The position numbers were made by a program, and so were the translations under genes. A DNA stretch of 64,000 bases, taken from NCBI GenBank assembly GCA_023213395.1, contig CM041465.1, positions 219,549,741 to 219,613,740 on the forward strand. The letters are read 5' to 3'. Shown piece after piece: positions 32,721-43,628 of the stretch. The DNA comes from Cycas panzhihuaensis (taxonomy: Eukaryota; Cycadophyta). The notes beneath the pieces are model-generated. The model ran no database searches. It saw nothing but the letters and a program-made list of their open reading frames with translations, and was not told the DNA's origin. Position 1 is the first letter of the stretch; each line of letters begins with the position of its first letter.

Positions 32721-33720
32721 AAAGTGCTTAATGAAGAAAGATGAAATTGTAATTGCTCAAGGTGTTTAAGAGAATGGAATTTATAATTTCTCTAGTATAT
32801 ATGAGCTTGGTCTTATTGCTCAAAATTTTGTTAACACTTTATGGCTTGACTATTATTGTCATTTGAATTATTCTAGCCTTCAGCTTATGTATAGATAGAG
32901 TATAGTGAATGATTTACCATTAATTAAGAAAACTGACAAGGTTTGTGAAGTATGTGCACTTCCAAGGTAGCATAGGGAACCATTCTAGAAATCTAAGTGG
33001 CAAGCTAAGAAGAAGTTAGGGTTGGCACACTCTAACTAATGTGGGCTAATTTCACCATCTTCATATGGAGGATCACAATACTTTATCACATTTATTGATG
33101 ATTTTATAAGAAGATGTTGGGTGTATCTCCTTAAACATAAGTCAGATACTTTTATAAAGTTTAAAGAATTTAAAGTTGAAGCTAAAAATCCTTCTTATAG
33201 AAAGATTAAGATCTTGAGGAGTGATAGTAGAGGCAAATATTTGTCTAATGAATTTAATAACTTTTGTAAAAATCATGGCATACAACATCAATTTATAATA
33301 ATATATACTCCATAACAAAATGGCATTACAAAGTAGAAGAATCGTACCATCCTTGAAATGGCATGATGCATGATGAAAGCTAGAGAAATTCCTAAGGGAA
33401 TTTAGGGAGAATTTGTTAATACATTTATGTACTTATTGAATATAAGGCCTACTAGTGCAATTCAAAATGTAACTCCTAAAGAGGCTTAGACTCTTCTAAA
33501 ACCTTATGTTGTACGTCTTTGCATTTTTGGATGTATTACATATATCCATGTGCTTAATGAAAGAAGGAAAAAACTTGATAATAAGAGTATAAAATATAAT
33601 CTTGTAGGATATAACATGACATCAAAAGCGTATAGGCTTTGGAGTCTCTCTAAGAAAAAGATTATTCATAGTAGCAATGTTTTATTTTAAGGAACTAATG
33701 ATTATGATCAACTTATTGTA
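32721..33720 (+). pseudogene. Copia integrase (unit 1)
   Basis: The pre-integrase zinc region reads LWLDYYCHLNYSSLQLM and KVCEVCALPR (32840-32970). The core shows [20 protein letters not shown] (33080-33140), [18 protein letters not shown] (33205-33260) and NGITK, KNRTILEMA (33320-33360). The first two catalytic Asp are kept, but the Glu in the usual A-E-R-K-N-R-T is Lys (ACAAAG), a G-to-A change shared with unit 2. The C-terminal part LDNKSIKYNLVGYNMTSKAY (33575-33635) is typical. A TGG-to-TAG stop at about 33488 is absent from unit 2. Confidence 0.9.
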
Positions 33721-33929
33721 CCCATTGGAGAAGATAAAAAAACATAAAGGAAAATAAATTAGAGAGGATAAGAAAAGTAAAGAGAGTGATCATGGCGAAG
33801 CTTCTACTTCTTTTGTTTCTCCCTCTTCTACTATTCTTGTTTCTTCTTAAAAGAAATTACCAAAGTTATATGTTTAAACCACTCATGATTCTAAAGATGT
33901 GAATCTTATTTTAGGAATTTGAATAAGGA

Positions 33930-34870
33930 GTAAAAGTAATCTTGCCTTAATGATAAAAATATTAAGTGTTAATAAACCACAAACATTATATGAAGCCAAA
34001 GATATGGCTCATTGGCAAGTAGCCATGAAGGAAGAGTATGACCCCATTATGAAGAATGACACTTGGGATCTTGTTGAGTTACCACTAAGTAAAAAGGTAA
34101 TTGGTTACAGATGGTTGTATCAAGTTAAGTATCAATCTGATGGTGCTATAGAAAGATACAAGGCTTGACTTATTGCAAAAGGCTATGCTTAGATACCCAG
34201 AACTAATTTTGAGGAGACTTTCATACCTGTAGTAAAAATGACCACTATTTAGATGCTAATTTCCTTTCCGACTCAATTTGGTTGGGAAATTCATCAAATA
34301 GATATAAAGAATACATTCTTAAATAGAATTCTAGATGAAGAAGTTTACATGAAATACCTTGAAGGATTTGAGGAAGTTGGAGGTATGTAGCTTATTTATA
34401 GATTGAAGAAATCTCTCTATCAGCTTAAATAAGCATCAAAGGCATGACATTCACACATTGATGATTATTTCATCTATCTTAGATTCATAAGATATGAATC
34501 AAATGAATCGCATGAGGATGATCAAATCCTAATTATAGCTTTATATGTTGATGACTTCATGTTGAATAGTTGTAATATTAAAAAGATTAGCACACTTAAA
34601 AAGTGATTGTTAAAATCTTTTAAAATGACTAATCTTAGACTTTACACTTCTACATTAGGATGGAAATCTGGCAAAAAGGTGATCATATCTTTGTGTCTCA
34701 CTCAAAACATACCTATTATTTATTAAGACACTTCTATATAGAGAATTGTATATTAGTTGCAACACTTATGGGAGTTGGTCTTAAATTGGTAAAGGAAACT
34801 AGTGATAAAATAATAGATGAAACTCTATATAGGAAACTAGTGGGAAGTTTTATATATATGGAGGACATTA
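33930..34870 (+). pseudogene. Copia reverse transcriptase, 3'-truncated (unit 1)
   Basis: AMKEEYDPIMKNDTWDLVEL (34024-34082) and GYRWLYQVKYQSDGAIERYK are the N-terminal RVT_2 landmarks. WEIHQIDIKNTFLNRILDEE (34280-34340) is motif A with Asp kept, IYRLKKSLYQLK follows, and IIALYVDDFMLNSC (34535-34580) is motif C with YVDD intact. Homology ends with RKLVGSFIYM at about 34860; the RNase H is missing and a copia LTR starts 20 bases later. Truncation rather than normal 3' structure is inferred, since no RNase H or clear polypurine tract remains. Confidence 0.9.
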
Positions 34871-34879
34871 TCCTATTCA

Positions 34880-35159
34880 TGTAATTATCCTATTGGAGGA
34901 CATATGGGTTATTACATATGATTGGATAAGTATGAGGTGACATGTACTATAAGTATGTATTCATACTAATGCAATAGTTGAAAGTGATCATTTCCCACAA
35001 GTTTTATTGTATTATGTATCTATACATACTTCATCTTTCATTTGCTTCTTTATTGTTTTATTATTAATCACTTCATACTTGTTGAATGCTTTACTTTAAT
35101 ATTTTTATCTTTCTAACATGATGATTATAGAGGTAAACTCTGAATCTAATATTTTAACA
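34880..35159 (+). repeat. Copia LTR followed by primer site (unit 1, first)
   Basis: TGTAATTATCC ... ATTTTAACA over 280 bases is followed at 35160 by TGGTATTAGAGTAATC, a near match to the tRNA-Met primer site. A related, longer LTR with the same start (TGTAATTAT) and end (TTTTAACA) is at 40934-41289. A primer site after the LTR means it served as a 5' LTR, although truncated gag-pol lies on its left. The 3' neighbour Copia-D may have inserted into this element's leader. Confidence 0.65.
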
Positions 35160-35213
35160 TGGTATTAGAGTAATCACATATGTAATGTTTAATGTATATA
35201 ATGTATACATACA

Positions 35214-35381
35214 TAGTTAAAGCAGAGAACATATGATAAAGAATTATATTATTATTAAGAAGTACATAATGTATTTATATGCAAGGGGTCATTAACAATA
35301 ACCCTAATTTGGAGTCACTTTATTAATGACATGACTTATACTAAGGTTACATAAAAGAATAAGACATTTCTTATTCTAACA
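35214..35381 (-). repeat. 3' LTR of Copia-D (unit 1)
   Basis: It pairs with 40712-40880; shared blocks include TTATTAATGACATGAC and TATTATTATTAAGA. The low end is less clear because the terminal bases have decayed. Confidence 0.8.
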
Positions 35382-36565
35382 TCCCCTTTTAATATCTAAT
35401 TCTTTTTTTTCATGCTTGTTTTTATTCTAAGATATATGAATTTATCCCTTACAAGAGATTTAGTAAAGATGTCTATTAATTATTCTTCACTTGGGCAATA
35501 AACTAGCTTGATTTCTTTTTTATCAACCCTTTCTCTCATGAAGCAGTGATGCACTTCAATATATTTTATTCATGCATGAAATACATGATTCTTTATCATT
35601 TGACTAGTGCTTTAGTTAGCACAGTTTATTGTAATAGGTGTGATTTGAGGATGATGGAGTTATTCAAGGAGTCTTCAAAGCTAGGTTGCTTCACATGCTA
35701 CTTGATATTTAGCCTTAAAGCTATAGATGGTGACTATTGATTATTTCTTTGTCTTCCATGAAATGATTACACTCCTAAGATCAAAGCAATATCCTATGTT
35801 TGATTTGTGATTGTCTGTGTCTCCCACCCATTTTGAATATGAGTATCTTATCACTTGATTTATACTTTTATTATTATATTGAATACCATAAGATTTTATT
35901 CCCTATAGATATCAAAGTATTATTTTGATTAGCTTTTAGTGAGATTCCTTGGGTGTAGATATATACTTGGAAATAATCCTGACAACATATATAATGTTTA
36001 GTCTTGTAGAGATGAGATAGATGAGATTCTCGATAAGTTTCCTATATGATGTCTCATCAATTTATTTTCCCTATAGATCTACATTGAGTTTGACTCCTAT
36101 GAACATGAGAGTTAGAGTAAGCTTGTAATCTATCATGTTGAACTCCTCCAATATTTATGCAACATACTTGCTTTGGGATAAAAAGAATCCATGGGATTGT
36201 TGTTATATTTCTATTCCCAGATAGTATTGTAGAAGTCCCAAATCCATCATTTTAAATGTCTTTGATAACTTTTGTTTCATATTTTCAATCTAACTTGTGT
36301 TGTTACCTGTAATAGTTAGATCATCAATAGAAAATACAATGATGATGATTTAGTTATTTTTGGTAGTATGAATATATAGTCCATAATTTGCATTACATCA
36401 TCTAATTTCTACACATTTTAGCTATGGATAATTTTTTGAATACTAGGATGTTGAAGCTTATTTAAACCCATATAGATCCATGTTCAATTTATAGACTAAA
36501 TGCTCTTGTCCAACAACTATATATCCTAGATATTACTAGATATTTTATATATATATATATATATA

Positions 36566-36652
<87 letters not shown>

Positions 36653-36966
36653 TTCTTATAATTCCCCAGTTAGAAAAGCCCCTTTCATATCTATTTGATA
36701 GACTAGCCAATTATGTTGAGCTACAGGGTAAAGACCATTCTAATTATTATCATCTTGTTGACTAGGGAAAATGTTTCTTGATAGTCAATACTATGAGTTT
36801 GGGTGAATCCTTTAGCAACAAGCCAAGCCTTATATTTCTTAATGGATCTATTAGCCTTTTCTTTGACTTTAAATAGCCATTTACACCTAACAGCTAGTTT
36901 TCCTAGTGGAGGTGCAACTAGATCTGAGGTTTTATTTTTCTTAATTGAGTCCATTTCTTCTTCCAT
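35382..36966 (-). pseudogene. Copia-D reverse transcriptase with embedded microsatellite (unit 1)
   Basis: The N-terminal part, 36966-36721, is an 81-codon open stretch: MEEEMDSIKKNKTSDLVAPP, then RCKWLFKVKEKANRSIKKYK and LVAKGFTQTHSIDYQETFS, a textbook RVT_2 opening. After [12 protein letters not shown] the frame runs into (TA)n (36546-36651), beyond which [15 protein letters not shown] resumes (36490-36530) and IDDLTITGNNTS (36300-36340) marks motif C, where Y-V-D-D reads SIDD. RNase H remnants continue to about 35400 without a clean frame. The microsatellite stands where the motif A to B segment (FLNGxLxEEVYMxQPxGF) should be. Confidence 0.85.
36546..36651. repeat. (TA)n microsatellite, ~106 bp (unit 1)
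   Basis: An almost pure TA run with one CT interruption (36568) lies inside the Copia-D RT. The same site in unit 2 holds about 365 bases. Confidence 0.95.
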
Positions 36967-38400
36967 GGATTTTCTCCAATAAGGATCATCTCTAGCTTAT
37001 CGATAAGAAATGTTAATATTAACTACAAGTCCATACTGAGAATGATCTCAACTCTTAGTTTTTCTTCCTTCTTATAGATATCCAAGATCAACTCTAAAAT
37101 CTTAAATAGCCTTGAGATACCATTTGGAAACCTTTTTGGCTAAGTATGTGTTTGGTATACTTGAGTACCTCTTGGGTTATCCAAAGGAGTATCATCAGAG
37201 TCCTAACTTAAAGTTCCTCTTGATGTTTTTACTTCCTAATATTTAGTAGGAATAATAGACGTCTCTGGATCAGAGAGTTATTACTTAGGATGAGGAATAA
37301 TTAGAGGTAAATGCCCATTAGATTAGATTACATTTTGAGAAATATTTTCTATTATTAGATTAGAGATTTCATCAAAGTATACATCTCTACTTGGATATAT
37401 CTTGCTAGTTAATGTATCAAGACATTTGTATGCCTTCTAGGCATCAATGTATCCTATATGAATATACTTTTTGCTCTTGTCATCTAGCTTTTTACATATT
37501 TTAATAGGAATACACATATATACAATCAAACCAAAGTTCTTAAGATGTTATATATTAGGTTTCTATCCTATCTAAGATTCTTCTAGAGTTATTTTATGTA
37601 GAGTCTTAGTTGCTTCAATTGAGCAAGTATACTACAATGTTTGTAACTTTATCCCAGTGCCTATTTAATACTCCCTTTTGATTTAGAAGTAACCAAGTCA
37701 TTTTGGTTATGGTTCTATTATTCCTTTTAGCTACCCCATTAGATTGAGTCATATATGGTGTTATTAATTGTCTGTGTATTCCCTATTTTTCATAATATTC
37801 TTTGAATTCATTTGAGGTAAATTCTCCTCTATTATCAATTCTCAAGATTTTAATGCACTAACCACTTTCTTTCTCAAACATAGTCTTAAAGTTTAGGAAG
37901 GCTTCAAACACATTTGATTTTAGTTTAAGAAAATATATCCAATTTTTTCTTGAATAATCATCAATAAATGTAAAAAAATATTATGGACCTTACATAGATG
38001 GAGGAGTAAATGGGCCACATAGGCTGTTGTACATAAATTTAAGTTTGTAGTTTGCCCTTCTAAAACTTTTAGAGATTTGTGATTTATATTATTTGCCCAA
38101 CATTTAGACATCATATACAAAATTTATTTTTTTAATCCAAGGCAATCCTTTTACCATATCATAGTTGCTTAAATTAGACTAGCCATCTTAAGACAAGTGT
38201 CCATAGTACAAATGCCATAGTTTTTCATTATTAATATTATAAGTTATATTTAATGCAAAGTGTATTAGTGAGGCAAGAAATTTATACAATCCTTTTATTT
38301 TGATTCCCTCATCAACCACTTTCTCATCTTTGGTTTTATCAAAGATAATAGATTTGTCATCATTAAATAAAACTTTCATCCTTTTGTCAGTCAACTAAGA
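36967..38400 (-). pseudogene. Copia-D integrase (unit 1)
   Basis: The pre-integrase part (38394-38188) reads LYKFLASLIHFALNI and KLWHLYYGHLS, the copia GAG_pre-integrs landmark. The core reads FTFIDDYSRKNWIYFLKLKS (37920-37990), CIKILRIDNRGEFTSNEFKE (37800-37860) and NGVAKRNNRTITKMTW (37710-37760). The second catalytic Asp (IDN) is kept; the Glu of V-A-E-R-x-N-R-T is Lys. Further C-terminal parts to 37000 are scrambled by stops. An R-x-N-N-R-T with Lys in place of Glu also occurs in the other copia relic of this unit. Confidence 0.85.
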
Positions 38401-39600
38401 GATCAATAATCGGATTTTGGTCATCCCTAACACATATATAACTTGTTTGGCTTTCTTAATGGCTCCATTAAGTATGGCTACTAGCACTATGTGACTACCT
38501 TAAATTGAATGGGTGGTGTTATCTCCAAGTTCTACAATTCCTACTCCTTGTAATGGATTGATGTGAGTAAACTAAGAATGCCTATAGGACATGTGTTGTG
38601 ATGCTCTTGAATAAATAAACTAGACTTATGGGCTTTTGTTATCAATGGTTGAAGAGAGAGCAGTGATGAAAGTAATTTCTTCTTCCTCTTCCTTTCCTAT
38701 TTGATCATCCTTTTCTATTTGCCTAAAGTAGGTTCATGCAGTAATTATTCCCCTCTCTAAGACTACCTTACAATGATAATAATATGTGGTGAAATGTTCC
38801 ATTTTTTCACAGTAGTAACTAATGATATTTCATCATATTCTTCCTCTAGAATATTGTTGTGGTGGACCTCATAAGGAAGATTGACCTCTAGTTGGGCTAT
38901 AATTAGATACATATCATATGCCTCATTTAGGTGCTCAATACATAGCTCTGGTTAGGTTGTCTCATTCTTAGATGCTAACTTTCGATGCAAATACATTCTC
39001 CAAGTCACTATATAAGTTGATATCAATTTTCTCATAGTGAAGGATTTGGCTATATATAGTATTAAAGCTAGGTTTGATGAGTTTAGTTATCATTTAATAA
39101 CTAGTGATGAAGGGCCTAAATTTAGATGGAAACATATAGATAATTAGGTTAATTGGATCATTGTTTGAATAAGTAACTCCAATGGAAGTAAGGCTCTTTT
39201 GGATCTTTTTAAAATAGCCTAGGAAGGAAGTGAAGTCTTCTACCTCTATCATTTTAAGCTGGGATATTTGATCCTTAGGGCCTATAATATAGGTAATATT
39301 CTTTTGAGCAAACACAATTGATAAAATAGTCTATATTTCATGAGGAGTTATGGCTCTTGATATGTGTGGAAGAAGGGTATTTGAGACTAAAAGTATGATT
39401 ATAGTAAGAGCAAGACCTTTTTGTTCTAGATATAGTTTCTTCTCAACTACATCTATTGGTTAAACTTTAGAAACTTTAGTTTGGTCCCATCCTTCTTGGG
39501 CAATTAGGATGGAGTAGATCTTAGTCTTTCATGATTTATAATTGTCTCTAGTGAGTTTTTTTAAATCAAAGATGTGAAGTGAGGAAGCCATGGTGAGGTA
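38401..39600 (-). pseudogene. Copia-D gag and protease remnants (unit 1)
   Basis: Gag starts at ATG near 39590 (MASSLHIFDLKKLTRDNYKS), then SILIAQEGWDQTK and the open stretch 39315-39094: FAQKNITYIIGPKDQISQLK, EDFTSFLGYFKKIQKSL, PSKFRPFITSY. This matches UBN2-type copia gag. A CCHC-like knuckle, CYYCEKMEHFTTYYYHCK, is at 38765-38825, keeping the ligand order. The protease (38400-38650) is too damaged for its active site to be named. Confidence 0.82.
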
Positions 39601-40699
39601 TAGACAGACTCCTATTAAACTATATAAAGGATTACTTGGTCTTATAGGCTTGTCAATAAATCTCAAGATGAGATTTGTTCTAGGTAACTTCATGGCATTA
39701 AATGTTAACCACTACATAATGAGACTTTAACAATCAATAGTTAACCTATTCTAGGAAGTGGAGAAGGGTCCTAAAGGGTCCTTCTATATACCTTATGATA
39801 CATAGAAGCTCAAATCCACGAGCGAGTTTTGTTTGAGGCCTAGGTATTAGGTCCTTACATATCCCCTCACTTCACATGCTGTTGTATATTCTAGTCGTGC
39901 TTAGCCAATAATGATAAATCCAATATGATATTTATAGACCCTTAGAATGGGGTCTCTAAGGTAGGGAATAATTAGTTGCCAAGCAAAGTTATCTACTCAT
40001 GAGTGACTAACAAAAACAAGAGAAATCAAGCTTAATAATAAGAAGCATAACCTCTTAAAAATTAAAAGAAAATAATTTTAAAACTAGATAAAGATTTTTA
40101 CTTCCCTAACATAGGTTTTTCTACAGTTTGCAACTATATAGTACTATTATATAGAATTGTACAACCTACTATACAGACTGCCTTGATAGCCAAAAATTTG
40201 ACCTCAGAATTTAATGAAACAATTGTCAAAGGAAACATTTTTCCATGAAGAATTCAAACCTAGTCTCAATTTTCTGATTTGAGCTCTGGATGAAAAGATA
40301 ATCCTCCTCAAAGCGTAGACTAGCATTCAGAATTTAATAGCTTTTTTTCTTGATTATTCATCGATGTTAATTAAACCTCATTGAGTTATATATCATTGGA
40401 AAGATTTTCTCAAGGGATTTCATTTGATACCATATTTATTTTTGATATCAGTATATATAGAGAGAAGTCAATAAATGAAGCAGAACTTGGGTAGCTTAGG
40501 TCTTTACCCTATTCTATCAAATCTATGAGAAATCTACCTTCAACCTTTTAGAAAGAGATGATTAACATATAGAGGTGAGTCTACCTATAAATTTTGAGCT
40601 AAATTTGAGATGGTCAATTTTCTTATTTATACAGTGTATAAATTATCCATATGATCATACGCATTTTTGATGTTTAGATATATAGAGTGACCTATCCTA
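39601..40699 (-). other. Copia-D leader with a conserved block (unit 1)
   Basis: About 1.1 kb of untranslated leader. A block at about 39650-40020 aligns with 56990-57440, which lies in the same place behind a different LTR. Shared strings on the plus strand include GATATTTATAGACCC, GTAACTTCA, GTGCTTAGCC and CCTATTCTAGGAAG or close variants. The remainder (40020-40690) shows no coding motif. Confidence 0.7.
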
Positions 40700-40711
40700 G
40701 TTATAATACCA
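40700..40711 (-). promoter_or_regulatory. Primer binding site of Copia-D (unit 1)
   Basis: Element strand TGGTATTATAACTAGG follows the LTR end CTCTAACA; compare TGGTATCAGAGCCAGG. Confidence 0.75.
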
Positions 40712-40880
40712 TGTTAGAGTAGAGAATAGATGGAAGAGAGAAGAATAGAGAATTGTATTATTATTAAGATGTACATCATGTATTTATATATAGGGGATCA
40801 TTAATAGTAACCCTAATTTATAGTTACTTTATTAATGACATGACGTATACTAAGGTAGTAAGACATTACTTATTCTAACA
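40712..40880 (-). repeat. 5' LTR of Copia-D (unit 1)
   Basis: 169 bases, TGTTAGAATAAG ... CTACTCTAACA on the element strand. A TATATATAAATA box is central (plus 40783-40796), and a CTCTATTCTTCTCTCTTCC pyrimidine tract precedes the end. Confidence 0.88.
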
Positions 40881-40933
40881 TATACATCCTAGTATTCATG
40901 TACATCGAGATGTGTGAGATATACACATATCTG

Positions 40934-41289
40934 TGTAATTATATTATTAGATGATGCAAATGTTCAAGACACATCATATGCTACTCATGAGGTGAGTCAT
41001 ATTATAAATATGTGCATATACCACTTGAGAACTTGAGAAAGGTTGAAGACATAGAGATGTTATTATTATAATCATAAGAGGAGTCTAAACTCCATATTCT
41101 CTTGTGATTTTTTCCACACTAGGTTTTCTATGTATAAATCTTGGTGTCTTTTTTGTGGTGATGTTATGATACTTATGAATGCTTTATACATTTGATATTT
41201 ACTTTATATGTTGATTCATTTACTTATGTACATAATTCATGAGATACTTCTGATATTATACTTGCATCATATTACTCTGTATTTTAACA
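40934..41289 (+). repeat. Copia LTR followed by decayed primer site (unit 1, second)
   Basis: TGTAATTATATTATTAG ... TATTTTAACA, 356 bases, related to 34880-35159. It is followed by TGGTATCTGATTAAAC and then TTAACACAGTATCAAAGTAA, so the LTR-end/primer-site junction seems duplicated within about 30 bases. Confidence 0.6.
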
Positions 41290-42853
41290 TGGTATCTGAT
41301 TAAACTTTAACACAGTATCAAAGTAATATTTTAAATAATTTTTTATTTTATTAAAATTTTATTTAAAATTTGAATAAATTTTAAAATCTGTTAGCAATTT
41401 CTAAAGGATCGCATATTTTTTTATGGGACATTGGCATGATTTTATCATAACTCATTACTTATATGTTAGACTTTAGTGCCATCAGTTGCATTGAAAATAG
41501 AACTTTGAGACAATCAAAATAAGTGGTCGCATGACATACTTCAAACAATAGAGGATAGGAAAAATGAATAGTAAAATACGTGCAAATGTTTAAAATTTAA
41601 TTAAAAGTACATTTGATGATAGTTTTTAGATTTGTTTTCATATAACCTATAGTTTTTTAGCATTCTTGACAATATGGTAAAATTATTTTTGCATTTGGAT
41701 GCAAGAAGTATGTTTGGTTCAAAATTAAGCAAAAATTACTAATTTATGACAATTTAAAGGCTCATATTAATGAAATTTCAATAAAGTAGATCATATTCTT
41801 GTAAGACATAGTTATGTGTACTCATGTATGCTAAACATAAATTTTTTCCCCTTGCATATATTCACATTTGGTTCAATGTGATCCAAGTACATTTGCTAAA
41901 TTGTCAAATCACCTAATTTGATGCATTTTACCTAGTTTATTTCATATATGATCACCACCCACTATTTCTTATCCACTTGGTTATTTGCTAATATATTAGT
42001 TATCGAGATTCTCTAGCTAATATTCAATAATTGAGGTTGACCAAATATTAAAGCTATCATTGTTGATAGTATTTGATATAACTCCATAAGTGAAGATATG
42101 AAGTCATATGAAACTTCATATAATCTATGATGGTTAAGTCATGATGTTGATCTATAATTGTAAAGTCATGAAGATGTTGATTGTTGATATATAAGGGTTT
42201 TTTTATATGAAGCCCAAACCATACTAAAAAGGCTATCACTTTTACAAATTAATGTGATGAGATAGACCCACAAGGTGGTTGATTCATATTTGGTTATATT
42301 TCACTTAAGGTTCCTTTGTTATAGGAGACAAGTAAGATGATTATAACATTTTCTAGGTTACAAGCAATGGAATAGGTGATTCCACATAATGTTTAATGTA
42401 TTTGATGTTTTAAGGCTCTTCTTTTTTAATATATAAAAATGAGAGAGGATATTTAAGAAAGGAATTTAAGCTTCTTGATCATCAAGTTACAGCATCCCAT
42501 TTTCATGTTAAGCATATTTCTATGTCAAGATAGAGGATTTGAAGACTTTATTTTTTAGCATGACAGAGATTTGATTTAATTTCTTTTGAGGATCTTAAGA
42601 ACCCTTTTTTTATTAAACACTTATGAGAGTTTTTCTTACTAATCACATCTGATATTTTCTTGTTAGCAGTTGTATTACTAGTAGAAAATGCTTCATAAAA
42701 GCATATCTTATTTTTAATAAACTTAGAAAGCTCAAACTCCAAGTGATATTCATTTATATCCTTAAAGGAACCACATAGAATGAAGGCTTCGAGTTGAACC
42801 CTACTCATGTACTTTTATTGAATCACAAATTGGTTGCCTTAAATGAGAATGAA
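41290..42853. other. Non-coding spacer with one unassigned open stretch (unit 1)
   Basis: AT-rich sequence, presumably the leader of the preceding LTR's element, into which the gypsy inserted. A minus-strand open stretch at 42808-42548 (86 codons, Lys/Ser-rich, ending EIKSNLCHAKK) matches no family I know. In unit 2 it is cut shorter by a stop that shortens the N-terminus, so it is not under clear constraint. Confidence 0.45.
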
Positions 42854-43338
42854 TGTAGTGATAAGATTCACTTAAACCCCAAATATCTATTCGAAATAGA
42901 CTCCAAAATAAAAGTAATACACAATAAGTGATAATAGAATATGTCTAAAATGCAACAAAAAATAAATGGAAAGGAGGGCTACCAAATCACAAATTAATTA
43001 AGAAATAAATGAATAAAATATCAATATATATAAGGTAATTAAATGTCAGTTAAATATAGTATTAGATCCAAGGTAATACTCCTTGTTCAAGGCGAGGTAG
43101 CCTCCAAGTACCGCTACCCAAAGGGCTAAAATACTATTGTCTTGAAGGCAGAAAATTTCTTACCAAATCAGAGACAACATGAATGGGAATGAGGTCCTTG
43201 ATCCCCTTATATAGTTGGATTCTACTTGCAATTAGAAGTTGGCCAAGATAAGATGAAATATTATCTTGAATAACTCATGTAAGTTAGCCAGAACATTAAT
43301 TCTAAGTTGGCCAAGACTAAGTAATTTGAATTACTACA
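42854..43338 (-). repeat. 3' LTR of the chromodomain gypsy (unit 1 copy)
   Basis: 485 bases; element strand TGTAGTAATTC ... CACTACA, giving matched TGTAGT/ACTACA ends. The polypurine tract TAGAGGGGCAAGACA directly precedes it (43339-43353). CTATATAAGG inside (plus about 43205-43215) is a likely TATA box. Confidence 0.82.
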
Positions 43339-43628
43339 TGTCTTGCCCCTCTAAAACATGCTTTGCCCTCAAAGCATGGGTAAATTGGGATGCTCTTGTA
43401 ACCAAGATTTAGACTCCTAAATGACATCCTCTATATTTAGAGTCTTCTATTTTATGAGGAATTCTTAGATTCTTCTAAAGCGTAGTTCTCTTATCCTTGT
43501 CCATAGAATTCCTTTAGGCTCAATAGTCATCTTCCCCTATTTGTCTAATTTTAGAATTATTGTTTAAGCAGTTATCTTCTTACATATCTTCTTCTTCAAG
43601 CAGGATATATGGAAGATATTGTGAATCT
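43339..43628 (-). pseudogene. Gypsy integrase end with chromodomain, truncated by the duplication (unit 1)
   Basis: Minus strand reads IHNIFHISCLKKKI near 43580-43625 and EFLIKWKTLNIEDAI with WLQEHPNL near 43380-43470. The first is the classic gypsy integrase C-terminus; the second is a chromodomain core (usually L-V-K-W-K-G-x-P-x-x-x-A-T-W-E). The upstream part is missing because the duplication joins here at 43628; the complete order is seen at 55970-60972. Confidence 0.82.

Larger units (their letters stand above)
35209..40885 (-). mobile_element. Copia-D, minus strand (unit 1)
   Basis: LTRs of about 168 bp lie at 35214-35381 (3') and 40712-40880 (5'), with TGTTAGAATAAG at both starts. 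TATAC occurs next to both outer ends (35204-35208 and 40881-40885) and may be the target duplication. Minus-strand order is primer site, long leader, gag, integrase and reverse transcriptase. A (TA)n tract lies inside the RT. The polypurine tract TTAAAAGGGGA directly precedes the 3' LTR (35382-35392). The element decayed before the tandem duplication, since most lesions are shared with unit 2. Confidence 0.88.
31255..43628. repeat. Tandem segmental duplication, unit 1 (12,374 bp)
   Basis: From TGTCATTTCCAG at 31255 the sequence repeats at 43629 with a constant offset of 12,374 until the microsatellite, then 12,631. The unit contains a copia gag-pol (+), a copia LTR (+), Copia-D (-), a second LTR (+) and a gypsy 3' end (-). 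Identity by eye is about 96-97 percent. The units abut without a spacer and share a 2-3 base TTG/TG at the breakpoints. Confidence 0.95.

Noticed and set aside
36541-36660. (TA)n as a replication origin or matrix attachment region
   Set aside because: It lies inside a dead RT gene and differs strongly in length between duplicate units; nothing beyond AT-richness supports a function.
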